Both the position numbers and the translations under genes were made by a program. Of a stretch of DNA of 64,000 nt, positions 55,601-63,680 are shown piece after piece. The notes beneath the pieces are model-generated. The model was not told where the DNA came from and did no database searches. It saw only the letters and a list, made by a program, of their open reading frames with translations. Positions within the stretch are counted from its first letter, which is position 1. Each line of letters begins with the position of its first letter. The DNA lies in contig JAHIVH010000047.1 in the NCBI GenBank assembly GCA_018816735.1, positions 18,173-82,172 of the forward strand, read 5' to 3'. Source of the DNA: Pseudomonadota bacterium. Its GTDB lineage: Bacteria; Desulfobacterota; Desulfobacteria; Desulfobacterales; JAHIVH01.

Positions 55601-58600
55601 AGATGTCTGTCGAACTCAAATCAGGGGATGATGATTCCATAGGCGTTCTGTTCCGGTACCAGGATCAGGACAACTACTACCGCTTTTCCATGAACAGGCA
55701 GCAAAGCAAAAGACGCCTTGTCAAAAAAGTGGATGGAAAAGTGACGATTTTAACCGAGGATTCCGTAAGTTATGACACAGACCTCTGGTACAAGGTGAAT
55801 GTCCGGTTGCAAGACAACGCCATTTCCGTTTTTGTTGATGATCGGCGTGTGTTCGATGTGAGGGACAGTTCACTGGGTGCAGGCAAAATCGGCCTCTATT
55901 GCTGGGGAAATGAAAAAAGCAGTTTCAGGAATATCATGCTCACCCCCTCCTCTGATGAGCAACCGAAAATGTATGAGGTATCCAACCCGATTGAACAGGC
56001 CATTCCCGAACCGGTCATATCTGAAACGACTCCAAAACAGCAGCCCCTTTCCCCAGCGCCACCTTTCGGTATCGATACAGGCATACCGTTATCTCCAAAA
56101 GTGGATTTGCCAATGACATTTGAAAGAAAAGATTCCCCCCGTGATCAATCTGTTGAAGAAAAAGCAGCCCCTGTTCTCCAGACACCGCCGGCCGCAAAAC
56201 AACCTGCCATGGGTGCTTACCACTTTAAAATTGTGGATGAAGGATCAATAAACGCCCCATCCACCTGGGCCGTATATGACAAAGTTCTTCTCCAGTCGAG
56301 CAATATATGGGGAGGATCTGATGATGGTAAAATTCCTGCAAAACCCGGAACCTATGCGCTTCTGGATATAAAAAACGATATGATGGCATATGAAATATCG
56401 GCCGATCTGCGTGCCCAGGACGACGACAGTATTGGTGTCATATTCGGTTATCAGGATGACAACAATTACTACCGGTTTTCCATGGACAGGCAAAGGCGCT
56501 TTCAGAGACTTGTCAAAAAGCACGATGGTGTATTTTCCATTCTCGCTGAAAATAAAACCGGATTCGACCTTGCAAAATGGTATGCTTTCAAAGCCAAAGT
56601 GATTCCCGGCAAAATCAGAATTTATCTGGACGATGCCCTTGTATTCACCGTTAGCGAGAATTCTTTCAGTAAAGGCAGCATAGCCATGTATGCCTGGGGA
56701 AATGAATATGCCGAGTTCAAAAATATCCGGATAAACCCGTTAGAAACAGAACAAACCGCTGCCGCCATTTTACCGGAACAGCAAAAGAAAGTTCAGACAA
56801 TGCCATCGGATGTTTCTTTGGAATCAGAAAAAAATGCGGCAGAAGATCGTCTGATTGAAGAAAAACGGCTTGAAGAGGAGGCCAGAAAAGCCGAGCAGTT
56901 CAGGCGGGCTGAAGCCCTGAAAAAGGCCGAAGAAGAAAGAATCGCTGACGCTAAGCGAAAGGAAGAACAGGCAAGGATAGACGAACAAATCAAAAAAGCC
57001 GAAGACGCCAAAAGAGCCGAGCAGTTAAAAAAAATTGAAGCGGCCAGACAGGCTGAATTGATACGGCTGGCTGAAGAAAAACGAAAAGCCGAAGACGCAA
57101 GACTTGCAGCTGAACAGGCAAAAAAGGCAGCTGAACTGAAACGGGCTGAAGCAGAACGGCTGGCTGAAGAAAAAAAGCAAGCTGAAGAAAAAAAGAGAGC
57201 TGAAGCACAAATCAAGGCCGACGCCCAGAAAAAAGCGGTTCTCAAACAGGCGGAAATCATCGTGCCTGAAGATATTCCTGCAGAAAAAATACAGGAAACC
57301 TTGACGGATGTGAATAAAAGTAAATATGTCATTGTAGATGAAGGAACCCAAAACGGGCCTTCTTCATGGTCAGAAACAGAAAATGGCATGATTCAGCACA
57401 GCAATATCTGGGGAGGCAGCACAGCAAAAAATGACCCTGAGAAACCGGGAACGTATGTCATCTGGGGGGAAGACTGGAGTAATTACATCGTAGAGGCCAA
57501 AATCCGGTCTCTGGATAATGATGAAATCGGCATCATCTTCAGATATCGTGACAACAACAACTATTACCGGTTTTCCATGAACAGTCAGCTCAAATATCGA
57601 CGATTCATCAAAAAGGTGGATGGGAAAGTCATCGTTTTGGCCAGTGATGACTTTGCCTATAATCAGGGCCAATGGTATTCAATAAAAATAAAGGCGATCG
57701 GGAAAAACATCGAGCTGTATATTGACAATTCCCTTATTTTCACCATTACGGACATATCCCATAAATTCGGCAAGATCGGTTTATACTCCTGGGCAAATGA
57801 TCATAGTGAATTCAGCGATCTTTCCGTACTTCCAATGTCTTCAGATGCCCCTCCTTCCAAAAAAAGCAATTATGAAACCGTTGATGAAGGGACCAAAGAC
57901 GGCCCGTCCGATTGGACAGTGGAAAATGGTGTGCTGATTCAGAAAAGTAACATCTGGGGAGGAGAGAAGACCAAAGGGGCGATTTTAAAACCCGGAGCAT
58001 ACGCGATCTGGGGAGAGAGCTGGCTTAATTGCACCATCGAAATGGATCTGCGGTCAAGGGATGATGACTCCATCGGCATCATGTTCCGGTACAAAGACAA
58101 AAATAACTATTACCGGTTTGAAATGAACCGCGAATATAATTACCGCAGGCTCATTAAAAGAGTAGATGGCAATGCCTCTGTTCTTGCTGAGGATACATTC
58201 GCATACGATATGAACACGTGGTACAAGATAAAAATTTCCGTGTTTGAAAAAGATATCCGTGTCTATTTTGAAGACAAACTCCTGTTTAACGTCATGGATG
58301 ATTCCGTCAGTTATGGCAAGATCTGCTTTTATTCCTGGGACAATCAGGGCAGTGAATACAAGGAGGTGTCCGTTCTTCCGCTACAGGAAAAATCTGAAGC
58401 CATCCCTCCTGCCATACGAAGTGATTATCAGGTCATTGACGAAGGTGAAAACGAAGGGCCGTCAAAATGGGATGAACATAAGGGTAAACTGGTTCAATCA
58501 AGCAACATCTGGGGCGGTTCAAAGGAAAAGGATGCATATGAAAAACCCGGGACCTGTCTGATATGGAATCAGGGGGGAGATAACTATACGCTTGAAGCAG

Positions 58601-61600
58601 ACCTGATGTCCCATGACAATGACGACATCGGAATCCTGCTGCGTTTCAGGGACAAAAACAACTACTACCGGTTTTCCATGAACAGCCAGCAAAGTTACAG
58701 AAGACTCATCAAAAAGAAAAACGGTCAGACAAGCCTGCTTGCAGAAGACAATATTCCATATATAAAAGACCAGTGGCAATCGGTAAAGGCCATACTTTTC
58801 GGCGATAGAATTCTTGTCAGTATAAATGGGGAAACTGTTTTTGATGTGACAGATAATGCCATTCATGAAGGAAAAATCGGCTTCTACTGCTGGAATAATG
58901 ACGGGGCCGAATTTGACAACATCGAATTGACTCCCCTTGTCACGTCACCCTTCAGAGCAGACAATCTGACAATCGAATTCATGAAAAACAACGCCAGAAA
59001 GACAGATACATTAAAATGTGAACCGGTTTTTCTTTTTGCAGGCATAGCAAATGCATTTCCATCGAACACCGGAGAAAACGTTACCAGAAAGCTTCTCAAC
59101 ACGGAAATCAACTGTGCAGGATATACACTGGTAGATGAAGGAGAACATGAGGGGCCGTCATCATGGTATATTTCAAGTGACGGTGTTCTGATCCAGGCAA
59201 GTAACATCTGGGGGGATGATGATCCCCAAAATCCCATCAAACCGGGCACATATGCATTGGGAGGCAAAACCTGCTGCAAAAATTACAGATTTTCATGTGA
59301 CATTCGTGCACAGGACGATGATGCCATGGGTATCATGTTCCGATATTTAAACAATAAAAACTATTACCGGTTTGCCATGAACCGGCAGCAGAAATACAGA
59401 AAACTTGTAAAAATCGTGGATGGCAAATACACGGTGCTTGCAGAAGATTTTGTGCCCTATGTGCAGAATCAGTGGTATCAGGTGAATATAAAAGTCGTGG
59501 AGAATACCATTGAAGTCTATCTGGACGGCGCCCCGATATTCAATGTTTATGATGATTCACTGATCCAGGGGAAAATAGGGCTTTATTGCTGGGGAAACGA
59601 AAACAGCGAATTCAGAAATCCTTACATCATCCCCCTTCCTGAAGGACCGCCGGAAGCAGAAAAGCCTGTCTCAAAGAAAACACAACCGGTCACGGAGATT
59701 AAACCGGTTGCGGCACTGATTGAAGCGGTGCCTGAATTCTCACGGGTTGCCCATAAAAGTTACACCATCGTTGATGAAGGAACGAACAAGGGACCGTCCT
59801 CGTGGGCAGTGATTGACGGCATCCTGAAACAAACGAGCAATATCTGGGGGGGGGATCTGAACAATACCGATCCGGACAAACCCGGAACCTATGTGCTCTG
59901 GGGAGACAACTGGGGAAACTACACGGTTACGGGGGATATCAAATCACAGGATGATGACGCCGTGGGGGTCATGTTCAGGTATAAGGACAATAACAATTAT
60001 TATCGTTTTACCATGAACAGGCAGCTTAAATGCAGGCAACTGGTAAAAAAAGAGAGTGGAAAGTATAAAATCCTGGCTCAGGATGACATTCCCTTTGACC
60101 AGAACCGGTGGTATACCATACAGATAACAGCCATTACGGACACAATTGCTGTCAGGGTAGACGGGAATGAAATATTCAGTGTCAAGGACAGTTCACTGAA
60201 AAAGGGCAAAGTCGGACTATACTGTTGGGGCAATGAAAACAGCGAGTTTGATAATTTCATGATCACCCCCTATACCCGAAAAGAGATCGCAGAAAACAGT
60301 ATTGCTGCTGAATCGTCAGTATATCATGTTGATCCTGAAAACTACTCTGTTGTTGACGAAGGCGAAAACAACGGCCCGTCCTCATGGTCTGTTGAAAATG
60401 CCATTCTGACCCAAAAAAGCAATATCTGGGGAGGAAGCATAGATGGAACCGATCCTGACAAACCGGGGACATATGCCCTTTATGGTAAATATCTCTGGAG
60501 AAATTATGGTGTAAGCCTGGATTTGCGATCAGAAGACGATGATGGCATAGGCGCCATGGTCAGGTACCAGGATAAAAATAACTATTACAGAATTGCCATA
60601 AACAATCAGGAAAAATACAGACGTGTGATTAAAAAGGTAAATGGCGTGGTCACTATTCTTGCCCAGGACAACATCACCTATACACCCAACATCTGGTTTA
60701 CCTTAAAAATTGTCTGCGTCGAGGACAAGATCAAATTTTACCAGGACGGCAAACTGATTTTCAACATCACGGATAACAGCCTAAGGACAGGTAAAGTCGG
60801 GCTGTATTGCTGGGGCAATACCGGAAGCGAGTTTAAAAATATTTCTGTAAAACCCATACAGACAAGGCATGGCGCACAAATGACCGAACCGTCTGGAACA
60901 GATTCCTTTAAAAATATTCTCTACGGATATGCAGAGGGCGCACCTCTTCTTTTTCCTGAAGTGTCATCTGAAACGCCGAAACGGATTCTTCTGACCCCCC
61001 TTGCCATGGCTGAATACAATTTCTCCATTGTTGATGAAGGAAAGAATAACGGGCCATCAAACTGGATCATGACAAATGGGATCGTCAAACAGACCAGCAA
61101 CATCTGGGGAGGTAACCGCTCTGGCATCGCTCCTGTAAAACCCGGCACAATGGCTTTATGGAAGGAGGAAAATCATCTTTCAGATTATACCATGACCGTA
61201 TCCTTACGTTCCAGCGACAATGATGCCATAGGTGTGTTGTTCGGGTATCAGGACGAAAACAACTACTATCGTCTTTCCATGGACAGGGAGCGGCAATACA
61301 GACGGCTGATAAAAAAATATAACGGCATTGTCACGATCCTTGCGGAAGACCGGTTTGCTTATGAAAAAATGAAATGGTATGATTTAAAAATCGAAGTGGC
61401 CGGAAGCAGCATCAAGGCATATATGGGCAACAGCAAAATATTTGATATATATGATCAAGGCGTTAATACCGGAAAGGTTGGCCTGTATTGCTGGGGAAAT
61501 GCAGACAGCGAATTTAAGGATATTACCATTACGCCGTTTACGCGGATAGAAACTTCGGTTGCAGACATCACGGATGACAAAGGTAAAGCCCTTCAGGATC

Positions 61601-63462
61601 CCCTGTTTGAATCATTTATGAAAGGCTCCCAACATGCCAAACCGGAAAACAAAACTGACCGGATCTCCTTTGAAAAAATCACACCCTCCTGGCAGGAAAA
61701 GCCGTTTATCGAACCGGAACATCCGCCAGACCTGAATTATCGTGCAGGTACGGCAAACAAATCCCAAATTCCGGATGTTCCTTCTGACAATCCGGATATA
61801 GCGTCAACAGTGCCTGAACTTCTGCCAGACCTTGAATATCGTGCAGAAAGGTCGACCATAGCGCCCATGCCCGATGTGCGTGTTGAGGGACCTGTTTCGG
61901 CCAGCGCAACAACCGAAAATGATCTGACTGACCGTGTATTGGCAACAACAGAACTGACAAAAACAAAAAGCCCCCCCCCCTTGGAAAAAACACCATGGGA
62001 GGCGTCTGAAAGAAAACTTGAAGATGAACTCTTTGCCTCATTCGATGGTGACACGGAAGATAATCACCCCAAAGATCAGGACAATGTGAAAACCGAAGAA
62101 GACCGACATCTTTTATTGGGATTTAACGGTGTTGAAACCCATCAGGCCAATACAGGCCTTCTTGATGGATTCGGGGAGGGAGATATTCAAAAATTCCCTG
62201 CCACATCTTCATCCAGGAGCCTTTCCTTTACCGTGCTTTTTGAACTGAATGGTTACTTCAAGCTGAGTGAGGCTTTCAATTTCGCCCACCAACCTCCGGA
62301 ATCGGATCAGGCTGACGGGCAACGCCTGACAGAATCTGATCAGACCGACTGGCAAGGGCTGTCACAACTCCGGGCCGAAACCCAGCTTGAAGTCAACGCA
62401 AAATTCCTTGAAAACTGGAAAGGATATTTTGCAGGAAAAGGATATTATGATTTTGCCTATGACATCAATGGTCTTGAAAAATATACCGAGGAGGTCCTTG
62501 ACACCTATGAAAGTGACGCAGAATTAAACGAAGCCTATATCGAAGGGGAACTGAATGAGCAGCTGGACATTAAAATCGGAAGGCAGATCGTTGTATGGGG
62601 AAAATCCGAAAATATCCAGGTAACAGATATTTTGAATCCACTGGATATAAGGGAGCCTGGCTTGACGGACATTGAATATTTAAGGCTCCCGGTCTTTATG
62701 TGCCGACTGGATTATACAAAAATCCCCTGGACATGGACATTGATCACGATTCATGAAAACCGCTTTAACCGTATCCCGGCTTACGGAAGCGACTTTTACC
62801 CATACGACATTCCCCCGCCTGAGGATGATATTCCGGACAAACCCGAGTTTGCATCTTCCGTGAGTGGCTCTTTCAGGGGGATGGATTTGTCTTTCTATGC
62901 TGCCAATGTGCTCGACGATACCGGCTATATCACTATCAACCCATCCGGCCTCACAATAAAACATCCGCGCGTCACCATGTTCGGTGCTGCGATGAACTAT
63001 GCCCTGGGTAATTTTCTTGTAAAAATGGAGGCTGCCCAGTTTTCAGGTATCCGTTACACGAACGCCGATCAGAAATTTTCAAAAACAAATGTATTGGCCG
63101 GGCTCGAATATTCAGGATTCACCAATACAACCCTTTGTCTTGAAGCGGCCAACGAATACATCAGCGACTTTGACCGGAAACTCGAGGATATGCCGGATGA
63201 AGCAGAAGAGAATCTTTTATTGACAGCGTTTCGCCTCACAAAAACGTTTATCAATGAAACCTTGACCCTTTCCATATACGCCCAGGCCTATGGCAATGAT
63301 TTTGAGGGCGGATCATTTGAACGTTTCATGGCTGAATATGATCTTTCAGATGCCATCCAGTTATCCGGAAGCCTTATGCTTTATCAGTCCGGTTATTATT
63401 CACTCTTTAAATCAATCGGCGATAACGACCGCGTTTATTTTGACATCAAATACAGCTTTTAA
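52624..63462 (+). CDS. Giant exported protein: 13 LamG-like domains, TolA-like segment, DUF1302-type barrel
   Basis: 3,612 residues. Signal peptide (KLFRIYLVSLLFLFFFLNF) at about 8-36, then 13 tandem domains of about 172 residues from residue 42 to 2972. Each has DEGxxxGPSSW, SNIWGG, KPGTYA, DDDxIGxxFRYQDxNNYYRF, RRLIKKxxG and GLYCWGNENSEF. They look like concanavalin/LamG (DUF1080, thrombospondin-C) folds. An Ala/Lys/Glu coiled coil (about 1403-1559) separates copies 6 and 7. A Pro-rich linker leads to a C-terminal barrel (about 3200-3612) with GRQIVVWGKSENIQVTDILN and a final Phe, as in DUF1302. ATG at 52624 follows GGAGA; GTG at 52609 would add five residues. The LamG-like array is predicted to be exported; whether it stays periplasmic or reaches the surface is unclear. 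Confidence 0.9.
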   Translation: MKRENAPMKLFRIYLVSLLFLFFFLNFTEPASSENLLDQISGVTILDSGTNDAPSDWKIINGSLVQKSNIWGGSTTKEDPVKPGTYLIWGQSDWTDYTFTLDMKAKDDDAFGFLLRYQDDNTYYRFSLDKQRNLTRFIKKSGGFVSVLSEKEEGFTQNKWYHVKADVQGNRFKIYLDDRLILDISDSAISSGKTGLYCWGNENTEFKDIKVVPVSGTPVVMIDEVLKKASFITTGIIPPPPEKKEQHTAEVNTSEKPFIFSKNNSVSLDISDCAIHDEGRNDGPSSWYAFDGVLSQASNIWGGSVTATNPEKPGTYAIIGTKDWSNHALSVDFRSQGDGAIGVMFRYKNENNYYRFSMDNQNGYRRLIKKLNGSTSVMSENKGDYPAGQWNSLQIKAIQGNITVFINDKYALSATDNSFTTGKIGLYCWGNENTEFKAIKVTTDMSGIETLKPAIVKEPPPPQPVAAQKPKPPETKIDDKGPIPSAKDSGLLKPEVAPTPLPKVKEPPKKEYVIKPEEQIKKIAPVDQRVLDAGFEIVDEGLTDGPSTWKLKDGILIQSSNIWGGDNTASDPFKPGTLAIMGGQTWTDFSLNADLRSTDDDGIGIVFRYQDQHNYYRLSLHKQRSYRRLIKKVNGLISILAEDNVPYQTNRWYSVKINALSDTIKIMIDNKPVFSVVDSSLPNGKAGLYSWGNQNSEFKNIKVDHLVIPVPEPDDTPDIIDDALRGMAYPIDIRNPTIIDEGTSDKPSFWNVRDNILIQTSNIWGGSIASADLYKPGTMALFGKNSWDNYTISVKLSSRDDDEIGVVFRYQDLDNYYRVSMNRQLGYLRLIKKVNGRTALIDEIKNAYEQSRWYRYKIAVTGKTIKVQLDNKLIFDKTDESITSGKIGFYCWGNENSEFKDILVIPDVSPKPSDVKPSPEKAVPSDFAKTTLVDLEDFSIVDDGKKNGPSSWSVANGILTQSTNIWGGTISDADPSQPGTYAIYGDISLTNYQMSVELKSGDDDSIGVLFRYQDQDNYYRFSMNRQQSKRRLVKKVDGKVTILTEDSVSYDTDLWYKVNVRLQDNAISVFVDDRRVFDVRDSSLGAGKIGLYCWGNEKSSFRNIMLTPSSDEQPKMYEVSNPIEQAIPEPVISETTPKQQPLSPAPPFGIDTGIPLSPKVDLPMTFERKDSPRDQSVEEKAAPVLQTPPAAKQPAMGAYHFKIVDEGSINAPSTWAVYDKVLLQSSNIWGGSDDGKIPAKPGTYALLDIKNDMMAYEISADLRAQDDDSIGVIFGYQDDNNYYRFSMDRQRRFQRLVKKHDGVFSILAENKTGFDLAKWYAFKAKVIPGKIRIYLDDALVFTVSENSFSKGSIAMYAWGNEYAEFKNIRINPLETEQTAAAILPEQQKKVQTMPSDVSLESEKNAAEDRLIEEKRLEEEARKAEQFRRAEALKKAEEERIADAKRKEEQARIDEQIKKAEDAKRAEQLKKIEAARQAELIRLAEEKRKAEDARLAAEQAKKAAELKRAEAERLAEEKKQAEEKKRAEAQIKADAQKKAVLKQAEIIVPEDIPAEKIQETLTDVNKSKYVIVDEGTQNGPSSWSETENGMIQHSNIWGGSTAKNDPEKPGTYVIWGEDWSNYIVEAKIRSLDNDEIGIIFRYRDNNNYYRFSMNSQLKYRRFIKKVDGKVIVLASDDFAYNQGQWYSIKIKAIGKNIELYIDNSLIFTITDISHKFGKIGLYSWANDHSEFSDLSVLPMSSDAPPSKKSNYETVDEGTKDGPSDWTVENGVLIQKSNIWGGEKTKGAILKPGAYAIWGESWLNCTIEMDLRSRDDDSIGIMFRYKDKNNYYRFEMNREYNYRRLIKRVDGNASVLAEDTFAYDMNTWYKIKISVFEKDIRVYFEDKLLFNVMDDSVSYGKICFYSWDNQGSEYKEVSVLPLQEKSEAIPPAIRSDYQVIDEGENEGPSKWDEHKGKLVQSSNIWGGSKEKDAYEKPGTCLIWNQGGDNYTLEADLMSHDNDDIGILLRFRDKNNYYRFSMNSQQSYRRLIKKKNGQTSLLAEDNIPYIKDQWQSVKAILFGDRILVSINGETVFDVTDNAIHEGKIGFYCWNNDGAEFDNIELTPLVTSPFRADNLTIEFMKNNARKTDTLKCEPVFLFAGIANAFPSNTGENVTRKLLNTEINCAGYTLVDEGEHEGPSSWYISSDGVLIQASNIWGDDDPQNPIKPGTYALGGKTCCKNYRFSCDIRAQDDDAMGIMFRYLNNKNYYRFAMNRQQKYRKLVKIVDGKYTVLAEDFVPYVQNQWYQVNIKVVENTIEVYLDGAPIFNVYDDSLIQGKIGLYCWGNENSEFRNPYIIPLPEGPPEAEKPVSKKTQPVTEIKPVAALIEAVPEFSRVAHKSYTIVDEGTNKGPSSWAVIDGILKQTSNIWGGDLNNTDPDKPGTYVLWGDNWGNYTVTGDIKSQDDDAVGVMFRYKDNNNYYRFTMNRQLKCRQLVKKESGKYKILAQDDIPFDQNRWYTIQITAITDTIAVRVDGNEIFSVKDSSLKKGKVGLYCWGNENSEFDNFMITPYTRKEIAENSIAAESSVYHVDPENYSVVDEGENNGPSSWSVENAILTQKSNIWGGSIDGTDPDKPGTYALYGKYLWRNYGVSLDLRSEDDDGIGAMVRYQDKNNYYRIAINNQEKYRRVIKKVNGVVTILAQDNITYTPNIWFTLKIVCVEDKIKFYQDGKLIFNITDNSLRTGKVGLYCWGNTGSEFKNISVKPIQTRHGAQMTEPSGTDSFKNILYGYAEGAPLLFPEVSSETPKRILLTPLAMAEYNFSIVDEGKNNGPSNWIMTNGIVKQTSNIWGGNRSGIAPVKPGTMALWKEENHLSDYTMTVSLRSSDNDAIGVLFGYQDENNYYRLSMDRERQYRRLIKKYNGIVTILAEDRFAYEKMKWYDLKIEVAGSSIKAYMGNSKIFDIYDQGVNTGKVGLYCWGNADSEFKDITITPFTRIETSVADITDDKGKALQDPLFESFMKGSQHAKPENKTDRISFEKITPSWQEKPFIEPEHPPDLNYRAGTANKSQIPDVPSDNPDIASTVPELLPDLEYRAERSTIAPMPDVRVEGPVSASATTENDLTDRVLATTELTKTKSPPPLEKTPWEASERKLEDELFASFDGDTEDNHPKDQDNVKTEEDRHLLLGFNGVETHQANTGLLDGFGEGDIQKFPATSSSRSLSFTVLFELNGYFKLSEAFNFAHQPPESDQADGQRLTESDQTDWQGLSQLRAETQLEVNAKFLENWKGYFAGKGYYDFAYDINGLEKYTEEVLDTYESDAELNEAYIEGELNEQLDIKIGRQIVVWGKSENIQVTDILNPLDIREPGLTDIEYLRLPVFMCRLDYTKIPWTWTLITIHENRFNRIPAYGSDFYPYDIPPPEDDIPDKPEFASSVSGSFRGMDLSFYAANVLDDTGYITINPSGLTIKHPRVTMFGAAMNYALGNFLVKMEAAQFSGIRYTNADQKFSKTNVLAGLEYSGFTNTTLCLEAANEYISDFDRKLEDMPDEAEENLLLTAFRLTKTFINETLTLSIYAQAYGNDFEGGSFERFMAEYDLSDAIQLSGSLMLYQSGYYSLFKSIGDNDRVYFDIKYSF
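52747..61539 (+). repeat. 13-copy tandem protein repeat (SNIWGG domains)
   Basis: Copies at about 52747-53268, 53431-53963, 54223-54738, 54826-55344, 55432-55951, 56224-56742, 57322-57838, 57868-58383, 58422-58940, 59119-59638, 59758-60273, 60340-60858 and 61013-61539. DNA divergence between copies is substantial while the protein motifs remain, so the expansion is old and under selection. Linkers vary from about 30 to 570 bases. Confidence 0.9.
56830..57300 (+). repeat. Ala/Lys/Glu coiled-coil segment inside the giant protein
   Basis: About 157 residues of KAEEE/KRAE-type heptads between LamG-like copies 6 and 7, similar in composition to TolA domain II and to the next gene's repeats. Expected to be a long rigid helix that could span periplasmic distance. 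Confidence 0.75.
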
Positions 63463-63680
63463 CCCCCCTCCTTTTTTTAAATTTCCCGACAATTTATCAT
63501 CTTCATTAAAGACTGAATCTGTATGATTTATTTGGATTGAAGCCAGTCATACCCGTGAATACACCTGATTCTAAAAAAATGTTTACAAAATTAACTCATT
63601 ACTATATAGAATTCGAGGAAATTTTAAATTAATCGATCATAACATAAACGCCTATACGATACAGAAACAAAGAGGAACCC
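63463..63680. other. Intergenic region before the KAEEAR gene
   Basis: 218 AT-rich bases with no terminator or gene recognised. An AGAGGA site lies just before the next ATG. Confidence 0.4.

Noticed and set aside
56793..57389. 198-codon Ser/Ala/Phe-rich antisense frame within the giant gene
   Set aside because: It is the antisense of the KAE coiled coil; such frames open automatically opposite Ala/Lys/Glu-rich code.
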